From Henckelia pumila (Eukaryota > Streptophyta > Magnoliopsida > Lamiales > Gesneriaceae): DNA of 64,000 nucleotides. The position numbers and the translations under genes are program-made. The notes beneath the pieces are model-generated. The model worked only from the letters and a program-made list of their open reading frames with translations. It was not told the DNA's origin and did no database searches. The stretch is taken from the NCBI RefSeq assembly GCF_033568475.1, contig NW_027331831.1, positions 8,928,001-8,992,000 on the forward strand, written 5' to 3'. How positions within the stretch are numbered: position 1 is the first letter of the stretch; each line of letters opens with the position of its first letter. Below are positions 35,827 through 48,093 of this stretch, piece by piece.

Positions 35827-38800
35827 CACCGTGCAATCTTGCCACTTCTCGAATATAGAGATCTGCCATTTGATCATGACGATAAGTCATTTTGCCACGA
35901 TCATCATTCATCCCGAGGATGCGATGTTGTTTGGCTGATCATTGACGATAAGTCATTCGGTAGGGAATAAAATATGCAGATTTCGTCAATCTGTCAATGA
36001 TCAGCCAAACAACATCGCATCCTCGGGATGAATGATGATCGTGGCAATTTCATCCCAAAATCCATGGAAATATGGTCCCATTTCCATTCAGGAATAGATA
36101 AACTCTGCAATAGACCTCCAGGCTTCTTCCTTTCAGCCTTCACCTATTGGCAATTCATACATTTTGATACAAATTCAGTCACATCAGACTTCATTTGTTT
36201 CCACCAGTACCGATTCTTCAAATCGTTGTACATTTTTCTGCCTCCAGGGTGAATGCTGAATCTACTGCTATGAGCTTCTTTCAATATTTGCTGTTTCAAA
36301 TCAACCACATCAGGAACAACAATTCGGTTATTCACATATAATACATCCTCATCACTAACCTTATATTCAGACTGATGTCCTGATCTGATCATTTCAATCG
36401 ACCTCTGAACATTCAAATCAGATTTTTGTGCTTCTTTGATTCGAATCAACAGTTCTGGCTCAGCACTGATAGCAGATACTCTCATCGGTCTTCTATCTGT
36501 CTCAAATATATATCCAGAAATACAGCAGTCTTCAATCAAATTAGATACACCTATAGTAGACAAGGACAAAGCACATACCTTCCTACTTAGGGCATCTGCT
36601 GCTGCATTCGACTTCCCTGGATAATATTTGATTTCACAATCGAAATCTTTCAATAAATCGAGCCATCTTCGTTGTCTCATATTCAGTTCAGACTGTGAGA
36701 ACAGATACTACAAACTGTTGTGATCAGAAAAGATTTCGAATTTTTCACCATATAAATAATGTCGACAGATCTTCAATGCAAAGATGATCGCTGCCAATTC
36801 AAGATCATGAATTGGATATCTAGCTTAATGTGGTTTCAGTTGTCGAGAAGCATAAGCGACAACATGTCCTCTCTACATTAATACACATCCCAAACATTGG
36901 TGAGAAGTATCGCAATAAACAACAAAATCACCAGTACCTGAAGGGATTGTCAAGACTGGTGCTGTAGTCAATCTTTTCTTCAGCTCTAGAAAAGTAGATT
37001 CACATGTGCATTTTTCTGTGTAAGCTGTGTCATAGGCTTTGCAATAGACAAGAAGTTTCGAATAAATCAACGATAATATCCTGCCAAGCCCATGAAACTT
37101 CAAATTTCTGGCACAGATGTTGGCCTTTGCCAACTGATCACAGCTTCCACTTTGCTTGGATCAACTGAAATACCATCTCCTGATATAATATGACCCAAAA
37201 ATACCACTTGTTTCAACCAAAACTCACATTTGGATAGCTTAGCATACAGTTTCTCTTCTCTCAATGTCTTCAAAACTGTTCTCAAGTGTTCAGCATGATC
37301 ACACAAATTCTTACAGTAATCAAAATATCATCGATAAATATGATCACGAAGTCATCTAGATACTTTTGAAATACTCTATTCATTAATCCCATAAACACTG
37401 CTGGTGCATTCGTTAGACCAAAAGGCATGACTATAAATTCATAATGGCCATACTTGGTTCTAAAAGCAGTCTTAGGGATATCCTCATCTCTTACCCTCAA
37501 TTGATGATAGCCAGATCGTAAATCAATCTTCGAATATACTGACGAACTCTGCAATTGATCAAATAAATCATCTGTACGAGGTAAAGGATATCGATTCTTT
37601 ACAGTTGCTTTATTCAATTGCCGGTAGTCAATACATAGCCTCATCGATCCATCTTTCTTTCTAACAAATAATACCGGAGCACCCCATGGGGAAACACTTG
37701 GTTTGATATAACCTTTGGCTAACAACTCTTCAAGCTGTTCTTTCAGTTCTTTCAATTCAATTGGTGCCATACGGTAAGGTGCTTTTGATATCGGTTGCGT
37801 ACCTATCATCGATTCTATGCTGAAGTCTACCTCTCGAAACGGAGGCAATCCCGGAATCTCATCAGGGAAAATATCAGCGAATTCACTAACCACTGGAAAA
37901 TCAGCCAATTCCGGGCTAGTCTTCAGTACATCAACTGCATAAATCAGAAATCCCTCTGCCACTTTCTGCAACAAATCAGTCATAGCAAGAACATATATCA
38001 AAGGAATTTTGGCTCGTGAACCCTTACCATAAAATTTCCACTCGTCCGCCATCTCCGGTCTGAACCTCACAATCTTCTGGAAACAGTCAACTGTGGCTCT
38101 GTGCTTGGTTAGCATATCGATACCGATTATGCAATCAAAATCAGATAAACCAAGAACAATACAATCCAGCTCAATCTCATGACCCTCGTACTGTAGCATA
38201 CAATTTCTGACAGACTTCATTGATATAATACCTCTTCCCAAAGGAGATGAAATAGACACTACAGTCGCTAAGGGTTCAACATGCAATGCATGTATTGCAA
38301 CAAATTGTTCGGAAATAAATGTATGTGATGCACCAGTATCAAATAATACATAGGCAGGATAACCAGAAATGAAAAAGTTACCTGCAATCACATCATCAGG
38401 CGCCGCTTGTGCTTGCTCCTCAGTCAATGCAAACACCCTAGCCTGCTGCCTTGGAGGTTGATTCACTGACTGACCTCCTCCTCCTCCTACTCTACCCTGT
38501 GCTGCTGGTTGTGGTTGAAACGAATGAACAGAAGATGCAGGTTGAGCCACTGGTCTCGATGATCCAGTACCCTGTGCACCTCCAGAACCACGCTGTGGGC
38601 AGACTCGTGCAAAATGACTTGTCTGATTGCAAATGTGACAAGTACCAAAAACTCCTCGGCATTGTTCACTGGTATGACGTCCTCCACACTTGATACAATA
38701 CACATCAGATTTCTGTCCAGTTCTAGACTATCAGGATCCACTCAAACTAGAAGAGCTACTACCTCCAGATCTCTTGAACTGTTTGCTCTTACCCTTGAAG

Positions 38801-39588
38801 AAACTCTTCTTGCCACTGCTACTACCTCCTGCATCAAATCGAGGTGGTGGTGGAATCTGTGGCTGCTCTTGTGGTTGTTTCATTAGTTGTGGCACAAACT
38901 GTGCTCCTCGTTGCCTCAATATCCCTGCTTCAGCTCCCTTTGCACGATTCAAAGCATCGGCAAAGTTATTCGGTCTTTCCGAATTTACAAGAGTAAACAC
39001 ATCTGGATTCAAGCCATTTATAAATAGATCGGCTTGAGCTTCATCATTGACAACAATATGTGGAGCAAACTTCAACAGGCTAGTGAACTTTGCAACATAT
39101 TCTTCGATATTCATTGGTCCCTGTTGCAAACTCGCAAACTCCGCTCCCTTGTCCTTACGATAAGAAACAGGAAAGAATCGCTGATAGAAAGCAGTTTTAA
39201 ATACAGACCATGTGATAACTGTACCTTGATGTTCATATGCCCTCTTCGTCGCTATCCACCAATTCTTTGCAAGTCCATGTAGTTGATGAATCACCAATCT
39301 CACACGACGATCATCTGTATAGTCGAGGGACTCGAATAACTGCTCAATATCCTCTAGCCAATTTTCACAATATTCCACAGCATTCTCAGTTCCTTGCAAC
39401 TTCTGTGGTTTGAATGACTGAAATCGTTTCAGAAGTTTCTCCATCGGATTAGCATCACCAAACACATCAGTAGAAGTACAACTCTGTCCAAGTTCAGGTG
39501 TTGTTGCTGGTATTTGTGCAGCATTAGTCTGTTCAGGCTGATTTACTGCCAATGTCTGTCTAACTCTCGGTACAGGTCGGGGAGACAT
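35827..39588 (-). pseudogene. Element A gag-pol 5' part (gag, protease, RT, RNase H, integrase N-part), broken
   Basis: Gag starts at 39588. Next come zinc knuckles [13 protein letters not shown] and [14 protein letters not shown], protease [22 protein letters not shown] and FIDDIL, RNase H region, and integrase [11 protein letters not shown]...CMNC. Visible breaks: two consecutive in-frame stops (TGA TAG) at 38733-38728 before the zinc knuckles; a one-base loss just after FIDDIL near 37313; a stop after SVPEI near 37100; several changes in RNase H (36680-37130); a stop after NCQ at 36144; and an inverted insertion at 35891-35956. Not functional. Confidence 0.92.
35892..36047. repeat. Perfect 55-bp inverted repeat in element A integrase
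   Basis: Arms 35892-35946 and 35993-36047 are exact reverse complements over 55 bp with a 46-bp spacer. The phrase 'gataagtcat' is repeated at 35881 and 35947. Compared with the same stretch in element B, 35891-35956 is extra: an inverted copy of downstream integrase plus a short duplicated return point. Confidence 0.9.
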
Positions 39589-39924
39589 ATCTGATAATCA
39601 AACAGATTAGTGTACAGTTCAGTATCATATCATAACACATTTCTGTTTCAGGCCCTCCTCTGATTAGCACTTTCATGCATCTTCAAGAGATCGAGTTCTG
39701 ATTCATACTGATTCAATACATGCTGTTACTCAACTTCAGAAAATCAGATAGCATGTAATATGAAAGACTGTACTACATACTATTCTCATTTAATCACAAA
39801 ATCATGTGATCATAAATATAGGAAGGTAATAAATCATATACATACAAGTATGAAATCATTAAATAAAGCAATCAATCAAACTCGATCTACTCCGCTCATC
39901 TATTCTCAGTCTGAGAAACTTAAT

Positions 39925-39936
39925 GCTCTGATACCA
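39925..39936 (-). other. Element A primer-binding site (initiator tRNA-Met)
   Basis: Minus strand TGGTATCAGAGC, complementary to the 3' end of plant initiator Met-tRNA, five bases inside the 5' LTR. Confidence 0.9.
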
Positions 39937-39941
39937 CCTGT

Positions 39942-40629
39942 TGTGAAGCCTCGGGTTGCTAATCTCATTCTTAGGGCAATTAGTAATTAAACATCATTAA
40001 TAAACAAAGGAAGGAATAAGATCAAACAAATTTTTTATTTTTATTATTTTTTTCAAAGGGGAGTGCACGGGGTCAGTCAAAAAGAGCAGACCGTTCGCCC
40101 CCTTAACCCAACTCTCGAGTTGGGAACAAAATAGGCAGCGCTCGGTCCGCTAAAAAGAGCAGACCGAGCACAACACTGGGCAGCCTTGTGCTCTGGTTTT
40201 TTACAGCAAAATTTGATCCTTCCAACCTCTCCAATTCAACATAATGATGTCCCAAAACATGTAGATATATATAGAACAAGATCTAAACATGTTTATAACA
40301 AGCTATACATCAAAGTAGAGGTTTGAATCCAACCAAAAGCGTGAAATTATACAAAGTGTTCATCAATTCTTCAAGAACAACAACTAGAGTGTTTTCTAAC
40401 ATGCTTTCTAGACTTAATATACATTGTTGCAACTACAACAATCCGAGTCCACATCTCTAGACTCTCTCATGAGCTACCCTCGTCGACTTTGGCCAGCTCC
40501 TGCCCCATCTGTTGCCATGCACACATACAAAACAAAGCAACAGGCGGATAAACTTCGGTGAGAAAACATTTCCAGTATAATCGACATATATAAAGCGTTA
40601 AATAAATCACATCGACTCTATTCATATCG
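39942..40629 (-). repeat. Element A 5' LTR, part next to the body
   Basis: Matches 27896-28570 of the 3' LTR. It is interrupted at 40629 by element B; the rest is at 54917-56259. Confidence 0.93.
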
Positions 40630-42575
40630 TGTGAGACCCCGTTTCTAAACTTCTATACTCGATTAATTAAACACAAACGAACACGAGGAGCCGCGGAAAA
40701 ACGAATCAATTTTTTTTTTAAATCCTGCGCGCCCGCGCCATCCCCACGCTCTGCCGGCCATGCGCGCCCGCGCGATGATCCTCGCACGCCCGCGCACAGC
40801 CCTCGGGCAAAAACCAAATTTGCTGCACAGTGAGGCGCGCCCGCACGTCAAAGTGGCGCGCCCGCGCGTGCCTCTCGGTTTGATGAAGCCTGGACACGAA
40901 ATTATTAACTCCACAAGCTCAAAACGATAATCCAAGCAACCAAGGTTCCAACCATATATAGTTAATACATGAAATAACGAGTTTGAAACACTAACAAAAC
41001 AAGATATTAACAATACAAGTTAGACAATAGGATTTGTCCGACTAAACAAGACGACACAAGTTCAAAGGACACAACCCTAAGACACGGTGTCTCACTTCTA
41101 TCATCTCACCCCGAGCTAACCCAAACCACTCGGCCCTGCTCCTGATCCTCCTGTTTCCAAGTACACATACAAACAAAGACAACAGCCGGATAAACCGGTT
41201 AGAAATATAATTTCTAAGTAAAAGAGACAGACATGCAATATCAGATAAACACCTCAGATTGAAATGCAATAATCAATAACAAATCAAAATGAGAATGAAT
41301 GTATGCATGACTTCAAAACTCGGGACTATCAAATCAGATAATCAAAATATCAATCGGTATTCGGTTGGGATCCCGGGGCCAAGTCTTCACAACAACTCAC
41401 CGACACACCCATTCGGGGTGGATGTCGTTCAACTCAACCCCTAGACTTCAGAGCAACTATAAGAAATATTCTGGCACTTGAAAAAACTCGAAATCCAATA
41501 ACACTTCAATATAGCTCCCTAAATCGTCTAATTTCAAAACGAATCGAGAAATCGGCTCAATATGGATGCAAGTGTAAATAAAATGATCAATCAAATTCAC
41601 ACCAGCAATTAAACACGCAGTATGTGATTTTCGGGGCTCGAGAATCAATCGAACTCGAGTATTCAACCCCATTCGAATCAATGTCGTCTTTTACCTTTCA
41701 AGTCCGTCGAGGATTCAATCTGAAAATAACAACGAACTCAAATAAATAATCAATCGAATCACAACAAATCGAAACAAATAAACTCAATCAATATACCGTC
41801 TTCGCTTCTCCATTTGATCGACTCCCAAGTTCGATCCAAATCCGAAAATCCAATCCAAATCTGAAATGAAGAATATACGGATCTGATATCAATCTACCAA
41901 ATCAATCAAACCCGGAAATCAAACCGAAATAAAATAACCGATAGTCCAAACTCGATTTCGACGGCATAACGGCTATAATCGGTCAAACCAAAAATTATCA
42001 ACCTCATCAAACCATTCTATACAATCCATATCAACTTCCCAACCAACAAATCAATCAAAATCCAACCAAAATCCAACACCCCATTTTCGAAATATACCTC
42101 AAAAATCATATAAAATCCAAACTTCGTTCTTTTTCCAAACTGACTTCGAATACACGATCTATGCTAGCTCAAGAACAACATACTCCAAGATTATTAAATT
42201 CTAACGACCCGACAAAAATCAAAGTTCGAGGATCGTAGCAAAACTTACGTCAGAACAAAGCCCTCATTGCGGTGATCGTGAAACTCAACTCGGAATCGAA
42301 ATCTAACGGTCGGATCGAGCAAATCAGACGAAAGCAAGGCTTGAGGAATCGTTGGCTATGGCTTCTAGGTTCAGCACGTACGAATGGAGAGGAAGGGAGG
42401 AGAGGAAATGATGTGATGTGATGGTCAAGTTGCAAGGTAAAATAATATAATCCAACTTTTGCATTTCGGTCCCTGAAACTCTCAATTTAATTCGATTCAA
42501 TCCCGGCTCAATAAATCTCCAAAATAAATAATAATCAATTCCAATAATCACGAAAAGTAATTTCAGGGCCTTACA
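40630..42575 (-). repeat. Element B 3' LTR
   Basis: Plus strand TGTGAGACCCCG...GGGCCTTACA. Includes the GC-rich block listed separately. Frames 41042-41269, 41457-41681 and 42250-42551 recur in the other LTR and are not genes. Confidence 0.95.
40720..40880. repeat. GC-rich 'gcgcgcccgcg' cluster in element B LTR
   Basis: About six imperfect copies of 'gcgcgcccgcgc' within 160 bp of otherwise AT-rich LTR. The counterpart at about 53086-53210 has fewer units and differs mainly by indels here. Strongly CpG-rich. Confidence 0.8.
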
Positions 42576-42588
42576 ATTCTCCCCCTCT
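42576..42588 (-). other. Element B polypurine tract
   Basis: Minus strand AGAGGGGGAGAAT abuts the TG of the 3' LTR. Confidence 0.8.
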
Positions 42589-42665
42589 AAGATTCGATTT
42601 CGTCCTCGAAATCTGACATATCACAGACTGAAACAAGAAAGAACCATACTGAAAAAGAACTCACC

Positions 42666-43894
42666 TCAATCGAACAATTCTGGAAATCGCTGCCTCATAT
42701 CAGATTCGGTCTCCCAAGTTGCTTCTTTGACTCCGTGACGACTCCACTGAATCTTCACTAACGGAATCTACTTGTTTCTGAGTTGCTTCTCTTTTCTGTC
42801 GAGAATCTGAATCGGTCGCTCGAAGTAACTCAGAGTCTCATCAAGTTTGGCCTCGTCTGGTTGAAGAATGTGGGACGGATCCGGATGATATTTCCGCAAC
42901 ATCGAGACGTGAAACACATCGTGGATGCCTGAAAGAGACGGAGGAAGAGGTATCCTATAGGCAAGATCGCCTATCTTCTCCAGAATTTCATACGGACCAA
43001 TGAATCTCGGAGACAACTTTCCTCTTTTCCCGAATCTGACAGTGTCTCTGAACGGAGAAATCTTCAGAAACACACGGTCCCCCTGATCAAAAGACAGTGG
43101 TCTGCGTCTGACATTCGCGTACTTGGCCTGTCAATCTTGGGCTGTCTTCATCCTGATTCGAATCAACTTCACCTGCTCTGCCATGTCGCGAATCATATCT
43201 GGACCCAACTCAGGTGATTCTGAAATCTCATCCCAAAACAACGGAGATCTGCACTTCTTACCGTACAAGGCTTCGAAAGGTGCCATCCCAATACTCGCCT
43301 GGAAGCTGTTATTGTACGAAAACTCCACTAGAGGCAAGAACTCCTTGCCAACCTGATCCAAAATCAAGCACTATTGCGCGAAGCATATCCTCCAAAGTCT
43401 GGATCGTACGCTCGGACTGACCGTCGGTCTGAGGGTGATACGCTGTGCTCAAGTGCAAACGAGTACCCAATGCCCCCTATAGACTGTGCCAAAAGTGAGA
43501 AGTAAACCTCGGATCTCTGTCTGATACTATCGACTTCGGCACGCCGTGCAATCTCACAACCTCTCTGACATACAACTCGGCCATCTGATTGTGACGGTAT
43601 GTCATACAGTATGGAATGAAACAATCAGATTTCGTCAACCGGTCAATCACTACCCAAATCGCATCACAACCTCTGATTGAACGCGGTAGCTTCGTGACAA
43701 AATCCATAGAGATATGATCCCACTTCCATTCCGGAACAGGAAAACTGTGCAATAATCCACCTTGTTTCTTCCTCTTGTCTTTCACCTGTTGACAATTCAG
43801 ACAACGGGACACAAATCTCGTGACATCTCCTTTCAGTTGCTTCCACCAGAACTGAGTCTTCAAGTCGTTATACATCTTTCGGCCTCCAGGATGA
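42666..43894 (-). pseudogene. Element B pol 3' end, second copy (integrase to chromodomain)
   Basis: From [19 protein letters not shown] (integrase zinc-binding region) to the chromodomain end ATWETESDMRQRFPELFD with stop at 42668-42666. Bases 42732-43894 repeat 48094-49256 over exactly 1,163 bp, with about 23 substitutions and no indel by eye. Both copies share the same one-base insertion near 43360/48720 that breaks the frame after VLDFG. A further stop (TGA for CGA) lies at about 43130 in this copy only. Confidence 0.9.
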
Positions 43895-44255
43895 TTAGCT
43901 CCTTGACAATCGCATGTCGAAGTGGGCGTGTTTGTTCACCAAAGAGTTCTTTGAGATGCAAATGAATGTCAGCAGCATGCATTGCACTCTCAAAACGTCG
44001 CTGAAGCTCATCATTCATAGAAGCCTGCATATAACACTTGGCTTTCAAGTCATGGTCACACCAATCCTTGTAAGTCTGTAGCTCCTCAAGGCTACAATCA
44101 GTCGGAGCCATATCAGGGGGCGACTCATCAAGTGTGTATGCAATCCTCTCCGAGTTCAAGACGATTTTAAGATTTTTTAGCCAATCGAGGTCATTTGGAC
44201 CGGTCAGTAAATATTTGTCGAGTATAGTAGATAGCGGATTGCGAATTGATGACAT
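43895..44255 (-). pseudogene. Copia gag, N-terminal fragment
   Basis: Starts MSSIRNPLSTILDKYLLTGP, then DWLKNLKIVLNSERIAYTLD, and ends around [18 protein letters not shown]. This is the order of plant copia gag (UBN2-type) proteins. About 120 residues remain before the junction. Confidence 0.8.
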
Positions 44256-45918
44256 TGTCAAAACTTGTACTGAAAAATAATAACAGATAAATGTCAATGA
44301 CTATTTTAAAATATTTAATAAGATATAAAGTGTGGACTTTAACTTTATAAATATTTACTCCCACTGTTTTTGACATTTTTACTACCCTCAAGTAAAAACG
44401 GAAAACTCCTTTCCTCAGTAGGTACATAAGGTCCAATTAGCCAATTACGATCCCGAATAATATCAGCCAATCATAATTTCTAAAAGGTAGTTTCCAATTG
44501 CATCTCCATGCAACCCTTACGTAAACTTTTGTCTCACGTTTGATTAGGACCCAATAATATGACGTCGTTCATCTTTACGTGTCAAGCCTTACCCATCGAT
44601 ATCGAACCTTAATGAACGGTCGCCATGAGTTCCCCCAATAATATGAGCCGAAGTCATGGGAGTTCCACGTAGTTCACATCACCATGTCAATGGATGTCAC
44701 AGCTTTCCGGCATCCAAACCCCCCAATAATATGAGCCGAGTATTGAATACGGGTAGCGTTCATCATGCATCCATTGTCGATGGAAGACATGGAAATTATA
44801 AACACATTTATAATTCCCCTTTTCGGGCTTGATATAAATTTTGAATCTAATTCAAAATGAGGGTTTTTAATTTTGAAAAGGTCTCATCATTAATTTTAAA
44901 GATCGCCATGTTTGATCGTATGTTTGCCGGATTCATGCAACTTTGTTATTATAAAATAATAACGCACATACCAATTAACAAGGATGATCAATCGCCCCAA
45001 AAACTATTTGGCCCGTGTGAGCCAAACACGGGCCTAGGTCCAATTTCTAGGGAATGCATGGGATGCAAATGCAACAATTACATAAGCTTCCAATATTTAC
45101 ATGTCTTGGATCTTCATAATTCATCATGGCCCACCATCTTCCAATCTTGAACTTCCGCTGTCAAATATTTTACATGAAAATATCCATGGCAAATAGGGAT
45201 ACATCTCATGGGGTGGAACGGGCCATAAACCAAGCCCACTTTATAATTTGATAATTATTACAACCATTCAACACAAAATATCCTAGCATACACCTAGCAA
45301 ATTGGTCTTGGGCTTTTAATCATCCTTCATGCACAATATCACATATCATACACCATCAATTAATTATCTCAATAATCAATTGATCAAATATTATATATCT
45401 TGGTCCAATCACTAACCACCACAATTATAAAATAAATTAACAAAATAAACAAACACCTTTGTTTACTTTAAAATTAATTTATTTATAATTGAATTTCTTG
45501 TAAATCATAATTTACTATAAATAATCAAAGTCACACTTTAACTATTTATTTTATGAGAAAAATCACATATTATAAAGTTTAATTTTTCATAAAAATCAAC
45601 TATAATATATTTAACAATTTAGGGCCTATGACACATGATATTCCAAAACACCTTTTGAAAAACTCAAGTCGTCATAGTCGTCACCGAAACTCCGTCGCCG
45701 GATTCCGGCCAAAAAATTATTATTATTATTTTTTATTAAAAATATGGGGCAGCCCACGGCTGCCCCTAGGACACCTTCGGGCAGCCTATGGGCTGCCCGA
45801 AACCATAAAAAAAATATTTATAAAAACAGCCCAAAATTGATAAATCTTGATTTTCTCATGCGGTTAGAAATTGACCTCAACATAATATCCAACAAATACT
45901 ACACAAATGAGTAACCTA
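44256..45918 (-). other. Copia leader with repeated motif and GC hairpins
   Basis: Long untranslated leader between the primer site and gag. The plus-strand motif CCCAATAATATGA occurs near 44552, 44633 and 44721, with a weaker copy at 44453. Two GC hairpins with 9-bp stems lie at 45746-45766 and 45778-45799 in AT-rich surroundings. The small plus frame 44857-45150 is not supported as a gene. Confidence 0.6.
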
Positions 45919-45932
45919 GGCTCTGATACCAC

Positions 45933-46490
45933 TGAAGGGGATCGGTTAACTCGTGCCCGGAAACGCAGCGGAAATATAAAAATTTTTAACAAAAGAAATC
46001 CGAGCACTTGTGTAGTATTCAAAAACTCAAACAACCATAGGGTGTTTAGAATTTTACCTATCAATCTCAAAGATTGATTTATGGCTCCAACCAAGTTGAT
46101 AAACAACTAGGCTCTTGAAAAAGGGTAGACTCAATCTACAAGCTTCCAAGAGCACTCCTTGCTCAAAATGGATTCAACACTTTGAGCCTCCGAATTAGGT
46201 CCACGACTAGACAATCTAGATCCGCTCTAAATATGCACTAGAATATTTAGAAAATTTTGCATTGAGATATCCTTTTCTTTCTTCCTCAAAAAGTTGAAAG
46301 AAAAATTGGAGAATTCTTGGAGAGGGTTTCAGCCACTTCTAGAATTTCATTAGTGGAATATGTGAATGTGTGTATGTAATTATAATGGAGAAGGATTAAT
46401 TAGGCACAATTAAGCCATGCATGGAAAAGTGCAAGTCATGCATGGAAAATTGTAAACTATCATCCAACTCTTCAAATTCCATCACACACA

Positions 46491-46545
<55 letters not shown>

Positions 46546-48093
46546 GCCCAAAATATATATACATATATAAATATATATATTTAAATGTTTTGAACTTATT
46601 TTAATTAAATATTAAACCTAAACCCATTTAAGTTTAATCAATTAATTAAATTCAACTTGAACTCATTCAAGTACACTAGTAACAATAATTATATAACACT
46701 ATTTTATTTGAGCTCTTAGTGTTTAATTATTTGTACATTAAAATGTCAACTAGTGTTAAATTAATTCAACACTTGAATTAATTAACTAAGTTCAAAATAA
46801 TAGTTTAGAAAATCACCATTTTCATAAACTAATTATTTTAAGTCAACTTTTAATCTTGGAACACATTCACAAATTAAAAGTTACTTATTCCATTCATTCT
46901 CCAATTTAGAAGTCAAACTTCTAATTTATTTTACTTATAAACTCCTTTATAAGTTGTTCAACACATTGAACTTATTTTAATCTCAACGGGATCTAGAAAG
47001 CTAGTACTTGTGTAACCCTCAATGGTTCACTGATACAACTAGCAGTGGGTTCACATCTCCATGTGATTCGGGATCAACAAGTCCCTTATATGAGCATACC
47101 CTATATATAGCTCCATTCTTATTGATCAACACATTGATAATAAGAACGTCAGAAAACTCAAGTCTGATAGTACCCAACCAGTCATGTAAACGTCTAGCAG
47201 CATCGCTTACATGACTCCCTAGGTATCAAATGATAGTGCCTGCAAGAACCAATCAATTATGGTTAGCGTACAGTACGGTCCCTTCAACTCATATATCCCG
47301 ATCGATTCGACAACCATTGGTTTATCGAGAGTTGTCATTGAATCAATAACTATGTGTCATGCCGTAGTTGCATCGAAAATGTAATTCAAGAAACTCCTTT
47401 CTTAATTACACTTACTCTGATCAGAGATTTCAAGCTACGTATGCATGATATAACATAGGATATCCATACCCGTAGGTAAGTGGTGAATCCCCGACTACAA
47501 TGCATTGACTCATATATGTTTCATCACAACACCCAACATTGCCACCTGATGACCCCAGATGAGTCGGTAAACAAGTCAAAGTGAAGCACTAGCATATAGA
47601 GTCTCTATGTTGTCCCGAGTTATAAGGACTAATGGTGTACAACCATAAACTAGGACTTCTCCACTCGATAAGTGAGAACCACTTGGAAAATCCTTTAGGG
47701 AGGGTTGTTCAGTGCACTCTACAAGGAGCACCTATTTGCATGCTTGGACATATCCATGTCCCCTACCAATGAAACATGGTACTCACATCGCAAATACTAG
47801 TCTCAAGCTCGAGCGGCCTTTATCCTTCTTTATGGCGGCTGAATCGACTAGGAACAGTTTAGAATATACAGTATTCCAAATATGAGTTTCATGATAGTCA
47901 TCACATGACCATCTCATATTCTTTCTACTATTTGTATATTCAAGGGCTTTATCTATGCAGCTTGCATGGGTATAAAGATAAAGATGTGCCAAATTAAATA
48001 ATGCCAAATATTATTAAAATAAAGATTGTCATACAAGAGTTCTCTCAAGGACCATCGGCCAACATATTGGCTCGACGGGCACCTACTCTAACA
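45933..48093 (-). repeat. Copia 5' LTR
   Basis: 2,161 bp with TG...CA ends. Contains a (TA)n tract of about 48 bp at 46494-46542. Frames 47008-47214 and 47783-48007 are not genes. Confidence 0.8.

Larger units (their letters stand above)
43895..48093 (-). mobile_element. Truncated Ty1/copia element (5' LTR, leader, gag start)
   Basis: Minus strand. The 5' LTR 48093-45933 (2,161 bp) begins TGTTAGAGTAGG and ends CCCCTTCA; a primer-binding site for initiator Met-tRNA follows at 45931-45919. A 1.66-kb leader leads to a gag start at 44255. The element stops within gag at 43895, where B pol resumes. No 3' part and no 3' LTR. Confidence 0.85.

Noticed and set aside
40663-41013. Arg/Ala-rich minus-strand frame
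   Set aside because: Translation of the 'gcgcgcccgcg' cluster in element B LTR; not kept in the other LTR.
44857-45150. 97-residue plus frame in the copia leader
   Set aside because: Opposite to the element, no recognisable domain.
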